Assembly (NCBI GenBank): GCA_946545645.1
Contig: CAMNNQ010000178.1
Coordinates: 1 to 54,064, forward strand
DNA from: an uncultured Clostridia bacterium
Lineage (GTDB): Bacteria; Bacillota; Clostridia; Oscillospirales; Ruminococcaceae
Length of the DNA: 54,064 nucleotides
Direction: 5' to 3'
Positions 1 through 6,850 of the stretch are shown here, piece by piece; within the stretch, counting starts at the first letter, position 1; each line of letters starts with the position of its first letter. The notes beneath the pieces were generated by a model. That model was not told where the DNA came from and did not search any database. It saw only the letters and a program-made list of their open reading frames with translations. Both the position numbers and the translations under genes were made by a program.

Positions 1-98
1 TGCTTTTGACTTACAGAAAAACCCGCAAACCATTCAAACTCCATGTCACGCCCGCAAACCTTTCCGCCAAAAATGTAATAAACAGGTCTTGTCGCCAT
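1..98 (-). CDS. Partial NADAR-family protein, probable DarT1-associated antitoxin (N-terminus only)
   Basis: The gene starts at 98 on the minus strand and runs off the left edge, so only about 32 residues are visible. They read M-A-T-R-P-V-Y-Y-I-F, then a stretch with EFEWFAGFSVSQKQ. The pattern RPV(F/Y), followed by F-x-(W/Y)-x-x-GFS-x-x-QK, is what I remember from the N-terminus of DarT1-associated NADAR antitoxins (formerly DUF6977). That family is thought to remove ADP-ribose from nucleic acid or its precursors. The ribosome site is ACGGAGGT, 7 nt before ATG, and a near-consensus promoter lies upstream. The family call rests on memory of a short motif. The NADAR catalytic region is outside the window, so the function is an inference. 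Confidence 0.5.
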   Translation of the reverse strand, partial: MATRPVYYIFGGKVCGRDMEFEWFAGFSVSQK

Positions 99-121
99 TG
101 TGATACCTCCGTTCATTTATC

Positions 122-155
122 ATTATATCACGTTTGATACGGATGTCAACCGTAT
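122..155 (-). promoter_or_regulatory. Minus-strand promoter with inverted repeat for the edge NADAR-like gene
   Basis: On the minus strand, TTGACA (149-144) is followed 16 bp later by TATAAT (127-122), preceded by TGA (extended -10). The arms ATACGG (137-142) and CCGTAT (150-155) form an inverted repeat centred on the -35 box, a good position for a repressor site. Confidence 0.7.
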
Positions 156-173
156 TATTATCATACAGCATCA

Positions 174-195
174 TATGCGCAATATTTTGCGCATA
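174..195. promoter_or_regulatory. Operator-like 9-bp perfect inverted repeat containing AAAATATTGCGC
   Basis: TATGCGCAA (174-182) and TTGCGCATA (187-195) are perfect inverted arms with a 4-bp spacer. The minus strand across 188-177 reads AAAATATTGCGC, the same 12-mer found at 1922-1933 and 9453-9464. The repeat sits over the -35 position of an extended -10 (TGG-TATAAT, TATAAT at 204-209), as expected for a repressor site. Confidence 0.6.
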
Positions 196-209
196 AGCGG
201 TGGTATAAT

Positions 210-560
210 ATGATTAGGATGATGAAGCGAATCTCGCATAATCACTGTGGGCGGGAATATCCGTTTGAGTTTCGGTTCACAAAGGAAAATTTTGAGCTTG
301 ACATAGACCACGGTGCTGTCAGCTTTAAACACTTTGTGACCTGCTGCGGGATAACTCCCAACAAAAAGAAGATAGAAAATGCTGTTGGTTTGCCAGGATA
401 TATGTTTCAAGAATACGGCAGCTGTATTTCGGGTATTATTCAAGGAAAGACAACAGCAAGAGAGGCTCTTGCAGGGTGCGATACAATACCAACTATAGAA
501 TACGGCGAAATGTTCGGCATTCCGCCAGTAAAATCAAACGCAGGAGGGCTGTTCTCTTAA
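210..560 (+). CDS. Hypothetical protein, unknown family (116 aa)
   Basis: I do not recognise this protein. It is about 113-116 residues, has two adjacent cysteines (T-C-C-G near residue 46), no membrane segment and no signal peptide. A glycine-rich tail ends in NAGGLFS. The start is doubtful: the TATAAT of the apparent promoter ends at 209, so transcription should begin near 216 and the ATG at 210 would not be transcribed. ATG 219 or 222 is then more likely, giving a nearly leaderless message, unless a weaker upstream promoter (TTGATA 134-139, TATCAT 159-164, 19-bp spacer) is used. It is first in a tight run with the next three genes, so it is probably co-transcribed with the SLOG genes. Confidence 0.6.
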   Translation: MIRMMKRISHNHCGREYPFEFRFTKENFELDIDHGAVSFKHFVTCCGITPNKKKIENAVGLPGYMFQEYGSCISGIIQGKTTAREALAGCDTIPTIEYGEMFGIPPVKSNAGGLFS

Positions 561-561
561 T

Positions 562-996
562 ATGTTGAAAGATGATCTGAACGAAGAACAGCTCAATGCT
601 GTTCAGCCAAACAAAGGCAGCATAATGTTATACCGAGGTGTATTTTGGATACGCGATCTCAACGAGGGCGATATTATAGCTCTGCGTTTCCCGTCCGATG
701 AAAACGGAGTGCTGACTGACAGCTCGCTGACCTCAAAGGATATCAATCACAAGCGTCTGTGGGCGCAGCTGGACAGCACGGTAACAGGCGGATTTCCTTT
801 TGACTATTTCCCGCGCGGGCGTGTGGAACTGCGGCGGGGCAGAGCGCTGATATTCTGCTCGCCGCACATCTGCACGGAGCAGCTGAAAACGCTGATAACC
901 GAGCGCGTCGGGCTTGCTTCGGATAACGGAATAAAAGGAGTAATACTGAAAGCGGACGGATCGGCGCATTACCAATGTGAGCTTGACAGAGGGTGA
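562..996 (+). CDS. Hypothetical protein, unknown family (144 aa)
   Basis: I do not recognise the family. It is a soluble 144-residue protein of mixed alpha/beta character with no cysteine cluster. The N-terminal 20 residues are polar, and a basic patch (R-G-R-V-E-L-R-R-G-R) lies near residue 90. ATG follows the previous stop by one base. A GGAGG at 543-547 is rather far upstream (about 14 nt), so translational coupling to the gene before it is likely. Its stop codon overlaps the region just before the SLOG gene at 1005. Context places it in the operon of nucleotide-binding SLOG proteins; no function can be given. Confidence 0.65.
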   Translation: MLKDDLNEEQLNAVQPNKGSIMLYRGVFWIRDLNEGDIIALRFPSDENGVLTDSSLTSKDINHKRLWAQLDSTVTGGFPFDYFPRGRVELRRGRALIFCSPHICTEQLKTLITERVGLASDNGIKGVILKADGSAHYQCELDRG

Positions 997-1004
997 CAAA
1001 TAAA

Positions 1005-1409
1005 ATGAAGATCTTTATAGGTGGGTCAAAGATGCTCAAAGAGCTTTCACCGTGCATGAAAAAGGCGCTCGACATAGTCTGCGAAAAGGGATATGAGGTG
1101 CTTATCGGAGACTGCTTCGGAGCAGACAAGTTAGTGCAGAAATATCTCTTCGAGCACGGATATGACAAGGTGAAGGTATATGCAAGCGGGACAAAGGTGC
1201 GGAACAATGTGGGCGGTTTTCCCGTTATAGCTGTTTCTGCTGCGGGGAAGTGCGGTTTTGCGTTTTACAGGCAGAAAGACATTGCTATGGCTAATGATGC
1301 CGACCACGCGCTGATGTTCTGGGACGGTGTGAGCAAGGGAACGAGGTGTAATATCGAGGATATGGAGCGGCAGGAAAAATTCACGGCGGTGATACTTTAT
1401 GCACAATGA
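1005..1409 (+). CDS. SLOG-fold (YpsA/LOG-like Rossmann) protein
   Basis: The protein starts M-K-I-F-I-G-G-S-K, a beta strand and glycine-rich loop typical of SLOG Rossmannoid domains. It continues with GDCFGADKLVQ (the G-x-x-x-GAD nucleotide-binding loop) and closes with MFWDGVSKGTRCNIEDM, the usual W-D-G-x-S-x-G-T element near the C-terminus. SLOG domains bind or cleave nucleotides or nucleotide-derived signals. At 134 residues it is a single-domain version. An in-frame GTG at 993 is possible, but ATG 1005 places M just before the first beta strand and gives GAGGG as the ribosome site. It overlaps the next SLOG gene by 11 nt, so the two are co-translated. Confidence 0.75.
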   Translation: MKIFIGGSKMLKELSPCMKKALDIVCEKGYEVLIGDCFGADKLVQKYLFEHGYDKVKVYASGTKVRNNVGGFPVIAVSAAGKCGFAFYRQKDIAMANDADHALMFWDGVSKGTRCNIEDMERQEKFTAVILYAQ

Positions 1410-1806
1410 AAAGACACACATCATCATCTGCGGCGGCAAAACAGAACACCCGCAGGAAACGGTGGACAGCTTTATTCTCGGGGTGCTTTCGGAGCTTGGC
1501 ATAACCGACTGCGAGATCGTCAGCGGAGGCTGCAAGGGTGCAGATATCTCGGGAGAGAAGTTTGCCGAAGCTCACGGCTTTGAAGTCGTCCGCTTTCTGC
1601 CCGACTGGAAGACATACGGGAGAGCGGCAGGTATCAGACGCAACGCGGAAATGGTGAATTACATTTCACAGTTTGAGCTTTCCCTTGTTATTGCGTTCTG
1701 GAACGGTGAGAGCAGGGGAACAAAATTCACAATAGAGCTTGCCAAAAAGAAAGGCATACCCGTTTTCATCCGATATTATACACATGAGTCCAAAAATCGG
1801 GACTGA
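1399..1806 (+). CDS. DUF2493-type SLOG domain protein
   Basis: This is a 135-residue single-domain Rossmann protein. The diagnostic stretch is SGGCKGADISGEKFAEAHG followed by F-L-P-D-W and the block KTYGRAAGIRRNAEM, the hallmark of DUF2493/YspA-like SLOG proteins. Near the C-terminus, A-F-W-N-G-E-S-R-G-T-K is the second conserved loop. Such proteins are proposed to bind ADP-ribose, NAD-like or oligonucleotide ligands. ATG 1399 overlaps the end of the preceding SLOG gene by 11 nt. It is the last gene before the WYL regulator gene, which has its own leader, and no terminator is obvious between them. Confidence 0.85.
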   Translation: MHNEKTHIIICGGKTEHPQETVDSFILGVLSELGITDCEIVSGGCKGADISGEKFAEAHGFEVVRFLPDWKTYGRAAGIRRNAEMVNYISQFELSLVIAFWNGESRGTKFTIELAKKKGIPVFIRYYTHESKNRD

Positions 1807-1837
1807 ATGTGTTTTCTGGCGAACTGTTCACAGTTTG

Positions 1838-1950
1838 TTGACGAATCCGGGTTTCAGATGTGGTAATATAATTGTAGAAACAGGAAACAACGTAAAAACG
1901 GAAGATACAAACTTAACGCTTAAAATATTGCGCTATATATCAAGCGCAAT
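1838..1950 (+). promoter_or_regulatory. Promoter/leader of the WYL gene with ATTGCGCT inverted repeat
   Basis: A TATAAT lies at 1867-1872. TTGACG at 1838-1843 is 23 bp away, so the -35 is uncertain. Downstream, in the leader, ATTGCGCT (1927-1934) and AGCGCAAT (1943-1950) form a perfect 8-bp inverted repeat with an 8-bp spacer. The left arm lies in the 12-mer AAAATATTGCGC (1922-1933) shared with 177-188 (minus) and 9453-9464. The site is between the likely transcription start and ATG 1977, as expected for autoregulation by roadblock. Confidence 0.5.
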
Positions 1951-1976
1951 GATAACTAAAAAACGGAGGTATCATT

Positions 1977-3656
1977 ATGAAGCTGAACAACGATCTTTAC
2001 GAATACGATAAGGCTGCCGCGCTGCTTGCGATACTCGATATTCTGCGCAGGTTCGGTGACGATCACAACAAGCGTGAGATGCAGGATAAGCTCCTTGAGG
2101 AGTACGGCATCAAAGTCTCCCGCAACACCTTCGCCGCAAAGCTCAAGACTCTCGACCGCTGCGGCTACACACTGCGTGAGTCCGAGGACGGCACCCATTA
2201 TATCTTTGAGGGCAGAGAGTTCACTGATGCACAGCTGCGTGTGCTCATCGACTGCCTGATCTATAACGGCGTGGTGGGCTCGGAGACTGCAAAGAAAATG
2301 ATAGCCGAACTCTGCGACCTCGGAAGCGAATCCCTCAGAAACAAGTGCGGCAGCTTTCAGAAGCGCGTCGCCGGCAGAAAGCACAACTCCGATGCTGTGA
2401 CTGAAAATCTCGGGATCGTTCAGCGTGCCATCGGCGCTAATGCAAAGATCATCTGCAATTATACTATCTACAACAAGCACCTTAATCTTGTGAACAAATA
2501 CCCAAAGGATATAACCGTATCTCCGTTCGAGCTGACCCTTTCAAACGGCAGATATATCCTGATCTGCGCCGTTGACGGCGAGGACGATCTCACGCATTTT
2601 TACATCGACAAGCTCACCGATGTCCGTATAAAAAGAGAGCCTGCTGTCAGCGCAGGAAAGGTTCTCTCCGCCCTCGGCTACAACGATATGGACGAGTATA
2701 TCTCCTCTCAGCCGGTGCTCTGCGGCGGCAGAAAAGAAAGGTTCAGTCTGAAGATCGACAACGATATAATCAACGATTTTCTTGATAATTTCGGCGGCGA
2801 GTTCAGAAAGGTCTCCGGCCACAGGGAAAACGACGGCTATGCCACCGTGCTGACCGTCACCACATCTCAGGACAGTCTGAGACGGCTCATTATGCCCTAC
2901 TTTGATAAAATAACCGTTCTTGACAGACCGCAGTTTGATGAAGAATTAAAAGATATGGTGGAAACAGGTCTGCACAATTCCCGAATGATAGGCAAGCCCG
3001 CGCGTATAAGGAGCTTTGCTGCAAGGTCACTTGAGGAAGCGATCAGAAGATGTCAGATAGATGATGCAAGAATGCTCAGATACAGTTCCCGCAAAAAATA
3101 TGAGAAGATAGATCTGACACAGCTTGAAAGGGTGTACTGGATAACAAATCTTACTCTGCATAACGTTGACATTACCGGTCAGCGTCTGCCGGAGCAGCTC
3201 AAAGGTATAACGTCACTCACCCTTATAGGCTGCAAGTTTGATATAGAAATGATAACAGAGCTAAACGGGCTTGATACCCTCAGAATAAGCGATGTTACAG
3301 CCGAACAGCTCGAAGCTCTGTCCGAACTGAAAAACATCGGCAGCATTATGATAAGAGGCACTGTGACTGCCCCTAACGGCAAAAAGTATTCCGATGTTGA
3401 TTGTGATATCACCGATCTCGGATTTATGAAAGACTGGAACAAACTGCGCAGTGTGGAGCTGTACGGCTGTGAGAAGCTCACCGACATTTCTGCGCTGGAG
3501 GATAAGAAGAACATCTACCGGCTGAGGATAGAGGACTGCGCCGTGACTGATGAGCAGATCAACGCTGTGAAAGCGGCTCTGCCAAAGGTCGCAGCGCATG
3601 AGGAAAGAGTGGAGAGAGCAAAAAATGAACATAAGAGAATTCCTTCTGACCTTTGA
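1977..3656 (+). CDS. WYL-domain transcriptional regulator with C-terminal leucine-rich repeats
   Basis: The 559-residue protein has an N-terminal winged helix (about 10-75, with VSRNTFAAKLKTLDRCGY resembling the recognition region). A WYL domain follows (about 130-220; P-F-E-L-T-L-S-N-G-R-Y-I-L corresponds to the strand carrying the WYL signature, then T-H-F-Y-I-D-K-L-T-D-V). Next is a WCX-like region (about 250-325). Residues about 370-540 form degenerate leucine-rich repeats (L-T-S-L-T-L-I-G-C, then L-R-S-V-E-L-Y-G-C). WYL regulators respond to nucleic-acid or nucleotide ligands and often control defence or DNA/RNA-damage genes. The LRR tail is unusual and could sense a protein partner. The ribosome site AACGGAGGT is well placed. 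It is a good candidate for the factor binding the shared AAAATATTGCGC sites. Confidence 0.8.
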   Translation: MKLNNDLYEYDKAAALLAILDILRRFGDDHNKREMQDKLLEEYGIKVSRNTFAAKLKTLDRCGYTLRESEDGTHYIFEGREFTDAQLRVLIDCLIYNGVVGSETAKKMIAELCDLGSESLRNKCGSFQKRVAGRKHNSDAVTENLGIVQRAIGANAKIICNYTIYNKHLNLVNKYPKDITVSPFELTLSNGRYILICAVDGEDDLTHFYIDKLTDVRIKREPAVSAGKVLSALGYNDMDEYISSQPVLCGGRKERFSLKIDNDIINDFLDNFGGEFRKVSGHRENDGYATVLTVTTSQDSLRRLIMPYFDKITVLDRPQFDEELKDMVETGLHNSRMIGKPARIRSFAARSLEEAIRRCQIDDARMLRYSSRKKYEKIDLTQLERVYWITNLTLHNVDITGQRLPEQLKGITSLTLIGCKFDIEMITELNGLDTLRISDVTAEQLEALSELKNIGSIMIRGTVTAPNGKKYSDVDCDITDLGFMKDWNKLRSVELYGCEKLTDISALEDKKNIYRLRIEDCAVTDEQINAVKAALPKVAAHEERVERAKNEHKRIPSDL

Positions 3657-4041
3657 TATCAAAGAGCTTTACGATGAGCTCTGCAAGGTGTTTGAGAACA
3701 GCAGTCAGATCGTAACGGCGGGACGGACGCATTTTTACAGATTTATAAAAGAGATCGAAGCGACCGATCCCGTACTCTCGCAGGGCGTGATCTGCTCACG
3801 CCCGAGCGACGATGATACCTTTGATGTTTTCTTAAAGGAGCCCTACGATGACGAGGAATACTCTCTGCTGTTTATCAAGTGGGAGGAGATCCTCGGGTAT
3901 TCGGCGGATGAAGAAAGCATAGCCCTCTGCGGCAGGCTGAACTATGCCGTGTGGGTGATATGGGAAATGACTTGGTTCGGTTTCAGAAAGATCGACAACA
4001 ATGATTTTATTGAAGAATCTCTGATAGATCATAAATCCTGA
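3625..4041 (+). CDS. Hypothetical protein, unknown family (138 aa)
   Basis: I do not recognise this protein with confidence. ATG 3625 lies inside the 3' end of the WYL gene (32-nt overlap) and is preceded by GGAGAG at 3611-3616, so it is translationally coupled. The protein starts MNIREFLLTFDIKELYDEL, is rich in acidic and aromatic residues (a run of W-V-I-W-E-M-T-W-F-G-F near residue 113), and has no signal peptide or transmembrane helix. The length is like that of small immunity or adaptor proteins, but that is only an impression. Together with 4053-5093 and 5095-5346 it forms a run of unknown genes between the regulator and Hen1. Confidence 0.7.
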   Translation: MNIREFLLTFDIKELYDELCKVFENSSQIVTAGRTHFYRFIKEIEATDPVLSQGVICSRPSDDDTFDVFLKEPYDDEEYSLLFIKWEEILGYSADEESIALCGRLNYAVWVIWEMTWFGFRKIDNNDFIEESLIDHKS

Positions 4042-4052
4042 AAGGAGCAGAA

Positions 4053-5093
4053 ATGGGATACGATTTTCTCTCATTCATAGATTCAAAAGCGATAAGAGAT
4101 CATATCAGAAGCACAGGCTATGTGTTCACTCCCGCAGAGCAGGCGGTACTTATCTCACAAAGCCATAGCAGGACGGTCAAGGAAAAGCTCGAAGCGCTGG
4201 AATATATACTCCGCACATACTCCGAGGAAGAGCTCGGCAGCGATAAAGTAGGAATGTTCGGCTTTGATGACCGTAACAGTATGCCCTTTCGCAAAAGGCT
4301 TAGAGCATACATCACAGGAATAAAATCATCCCTTGTATTGAAACAGACTGATGTGGGGTATGGCTATGTTTTCATCGCCTCGGAATGTGAAAAAGGCTGT
4401 GACTATTCGGATGACCTAGCAAGGTGTTTTACAAGCTACGCCGATGCACACAGCTATCTGCGGGAACGCAAAAATGAAAGCTCGGAAGATAACTGCGAAT
4501 ATGAATACAGGATAACCTTGCAGTTCGTGGGAGAGATCAGAAAACTGTATCATATCTATGACAACGACCTCCGCCTTGTTTGTGCCGATCCTTTATTTCC
4601 GAATAATGACGATGATCAGCCGATACTTGATATCAGCGAGTATTATGTGTATGTTCCGCTGCCGTTCAAAAAGGGCGAGATAGTAAAGATCATGCTCCGC
4701 TCAGCACACACCTTTAAGGACGAATACGCCGTATATACCTTCCCCGACGATAAGACCGACGAGAAGTTTATCCGTATGCTGGATCACCTCCGTCAAAGCG
4801 GCGACTATTCTGATATGTCCGTTTCGCTGACATATTTCATCTCAGACGATTCCCACACCTGCGGCGGGGCATTCTGGTACGATCACTTCGATGTTCTTGA
4901 CCTTGACTCCTGCGATGAGAGCGATCTTGACAAGATCGAATACGGCACCAAATACTTTGCCGCCGCCCTTGACGATGACTGCGAGTATGATATGTGGAAC
5001 CTGCTGCTTGATTATTCCCGCGGAGATTTTAAAGATAAGAAAGTGTATTTTGATGCGGAGAAGTATTTGGAGGAGAAGCTAAGGAGGCATTAA
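4053..5093 (+). CDS. Hypothetical protein, paralogue of the 10842-11906 product (346 aa)
   Basis: The family is unknown to me, but the protein is clearly related to the product of 10842-11906. Both start with a short helix and (F/Y)-L/I-x-S-K-x-(I/V), then a helix with (T/S)-x-G-Y-x-F, then I-L-R-T/I-M-R-T. Both contain the aligned element Y-V-Y-V-P-L-P-F-K-K-G-E (here) or W-V-Y-I-P-V-P-F-K-D-G-D (there). Both also have a tyrosine- and aspartate-rich second half. No membrane segment or catalytic motif stands out. AAAGGAGCAG precedes ATG. The two paralogues flank the RNA-repair genes, one on each side, so they are likely to have a role in the same system. Function unknown. Confidence 0.75.
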   Translation: MGYDFLSFIDSKAIRDHIRSTGYVFTPAEQAVLISQSHSRTVKEKLEALEYILRTYSEEELGSDKVGMFGFDDRNSMPFRKRLRAYITGIKSSLVLKQTDVGYGYVFIASECEKGCDYSDDLARCFTSYADAHSYLRERKNESSEDNCEYEYRITLQFVGEIRKLYHIYDNDLRLVCADPLFPNNDDDQPILDISEYYVYVPLPFKKGEIVKIMLRSAHTFKDEYAVYTFPDDKTDEKFIRMLDHLRQSGDYSDMSVSLTYFISDDSHTCGGAFWYDHFDVLDLDSCDESDLDKIEYGTKYFAAALDDDCEYDMWNLLLDYSRGDFKDKKVYFDAEKYLEEKLRRH

Positions 5094-5094
5094 A

Positions 5095-5346
5095 GTGAGT
5101 CACCGAAGGAGCCGCAAAACCAGACGGCGGCTTAAAAAGCTGTCGGTCAGCAGCCCGCGCTATACCCCAAGCGGAGCGTGGTACGATGAAGATAAAGGCA
5201 GATATATAAGGTATTACGCCCGAGGCTCTCACGGATGTACTAAGTGGCTCCGCACAGTCGCCAACCGCAAGGTGCGCAGAGCAAAGAATGTTCCGCAGGG
5301 CGGCGGATACAGGCGGATATACGATTACTGGTGGGAGCTGGACTAA
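5095..5346 (+). CDS. Small basic protein, possible nucleic-acid binder (83 aa)
   Basis: GTG at 5095 follows the previous stop by one base and has AAGGAGG at 5082-5088 as ribosome site. The product is strongly basic (RRSRKTRRRLKK near the N-terminus, then GCTKWLRTVANRKVRRAK) and ends DYWWELD. I recall related 80-90-residue proteins of unknown function in Firmicutes with the same VRR and YDYWWEL-like ending, but no assigned role. The charge suggests RNA or DNA binding, which would fit the neighbouring RNA-repair genes; this is an inference. The end of the gene lies just before the Hen1 promoter. Confidence 0.65.
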   Translation: MSHRRSRKTRRRLKKLSVSSPRYTPSGAWYDEDKGRYIRYYARGSHGCTKWLRTVANRKVRRAKNVPQGGGYRRIYDYWWELD

Positions 5347-5389
5347 CATTCCTACAGCGATAAATTGTAAAAATATACCGCAGGTATTA

Positions 5390-5418
5390 TTGACAGACGT
5401 TCTGATATGTGATATCAT
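5390..5418 (+). promoter_or_regulatory. Promoter of hen1-pnkp
   Basis: TTGACA (5390-5395), a 17-bp spacer and TATCAT (5413-5418), preceded by TGA (extended -10), form a strong sigma-A promoter. It would give a leader of about 35 nt before the TTG start at 5459. The RNA-repair pair can therefore be expressed apart from the upstream WYL cluster. Confidence 0.75.
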
Positions 5419-5458
5419 AAATCTTAACCAAAAACTCCCGAAAGAAAGAAGGATAGAC

Positions 5459-6850
5459 TTGCTTTTCACCATAACCTACGAAGGAGAAAACACGCAGGAG
5501 CTGGGCTTCCTGCTGCATAAAAACCCCGACAGGCCACAGCAGTTCGAGCTGAATTACGGGCGGGCTTACGTCTTTTATCCCGAGGTATCCGATACCCGCA
5601 CCACCGCCGCTCTGCTGCTTGACATCGACCCTATAGACCTCGCAAGAGGAAAGGTCGGAAGCACAGAGGGCGGTCTTTTTGATTATGTCAACGACCGTCC
5701 TTACGCCTCCACATCTTTTATGAGTACAGCTATCGTACGGGTTTTCGGCACGGCTATGAACGGAAGATGCGACAAGCGACCCGAACTGGTGCAGAAGCCC
5801 TTGAAGCTGACGGCGACACTATCAGCGCTCCGGGACAACAACTATACCGAGCTTGCAAAGGAGCTGTTCGAGCCGCTGGGCTACGAGGTGAAAACCGAGC
5901 GCCGCAGGCTTGACGAGCGTTTCCCCGAGTGGGGCGATGCGCCGTATATCGACTTAACTATCAGCGGCACTGTGCGCCTGTCGGAGCTGCTCAACCATAT
6001 ATATGTGCTGATCCCGGTTTTCGACAAGCAGAAGCACTATTACATTCAGGAGGACGAGATCAGAAAGCTTCTTTCGCACGGTGAAGGCTGGCTTCCCTCG
6101 CACCCCTACCGCGAGAAGATCGCGCAGAGATATTTCTATTCAAGGCACAGCTATGCACGCAAGGTCATTGACACGCTGCTTGAAAATGATCCCGATGAAG
6201 AGACTGAGCCGGAGACTGCACAGGAGACCGCCAGTCGTGAATTCACGCCGCTCAATACGCTTCGTATGAATGCAGTGCGTGAGGCTGTGCTTGCTTCGGG
6301 AGCGGCATCTGTCATCGACCTCGGCTGCGGAGAATGCCGTCTGACCTCGCTGCTGCTCAACGAGCCGCAGATAAAAAAGGTCACTGCCTGTGATGTGTCG
6401 GTATCGGTGCTTGAAAAGGCGGCGATGCGCTTAAAGCTCGACCGTATGGAGCCGTTTCGCAAGAACAAGCTGACGCTTATGCAGGCTTCACTTACATACA
6501 AGGACGACCGCTTTTCGGGGTATGACTGTGCCTGCGTGATCGAGGTGATCGAGCATATCGAGCCTGCAAGGCTGCCGGCATTTGAGCGCTCGGTGTTTGA
6601 GTTTGCAAAGCCGCAGACGGTCATAATCACCACACCCAACAGAGAATACAACGCGAATTACGAGCACATGAAGGAAAATACCCTCCGCCACGGCGACCAC
6701 CGCTTTGAGTGGACGAGAGATGAGTTCAAAAACTGGTGCGAGGATATGTGTGTTCGCTTCGGCTATTCCTGCAAGATAAAAGGCATCGGAGACAACGATG
6801 AAAATTTAGGCTCGCCGACACAGATGGGAGTGTTCACAAGAAATGGATAA
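5459..6850 (+). CDS. hen1: Hen1, 3'-terminal RNA ribose 2'-O-methyltransferase
   Basis: Bacterial Hen1 methylates the 2'-OH of the 3' end at an RNA break before Pnkp seals it, so the repaired RNA resists the same ribotoxin. The start is TTG 5459 (AGAAGGA just upstream). This gives 463 residues beginning LFTITYEGENTQELGFLLHK, as in family members of about 465 aa; the frame is open further upstream, but that part does not resemble Hen1 and covers the promoter. Residues 1 to about 240 are the N-terminal domain that activates the Pnkp ligase. Residues about 265-463 are the methyltransferase: SAM loop VIDLGCGE (285-292) and metal ligands E362-V-I-E365-H366 with His411 or His414 (RHGDHRFEW). The ending G-x-P-T-Q-M-G-V-F is typical. 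The gene overlaps pnkp by 8 nt. Confidence 0.95.
   Translation: MLFTITYEGENTQELGFLLHKNPDRPQQFELNYGRAYVFYPEVSDTRTTAALLLDIDPIDLARGKVGSTEGGLFDYVNDRPYASTSFMSTAIVRVFGTAMNGRCDKRPELVQKPLKLTATLSALRDNNYTELAKELFEPLGYEVKTERRRLDERFPEWGDAPYIDLTISGTVRLSELLNHIYVLIPVFDKQKHYYIQEDEIRKLLSHGEGWLPSHPYREKIAQRYFYSRHSYARKVIDTLLENDPDEETEPETAQETASREFTPLNTLRMNAVREAVLASGAASVIDLGCGECRLTSLLLNEPQIKKVTACDVSVSVLEKAAMRLKLDRMEPFRKNKLTLMQASLTYKDDRFSGYDCACVIEVIEHIEPARLPAFERSVFEFAKPQTVIITTPNREYNANYEHMKENTLRHGDHRFEWTRDEFKNWCEDMCVRFGYSCKIKGIGDNDENLGSPTQMGVFTRNG

Noticed and set aside
171-443. Minus-strand frame of 90 codons
   Set aside because: It overlaps the operator and the plus-strand gene at 210, has no ribosome site and no recognisable domain.
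5288-5458. N-terminal extension of the Hen1 frame
   Set aside because: It overlaps the small basic gene and the hen1 promoter, has no ribosome site, and does not resemble Hen1; TTG 5459 fits the family start.
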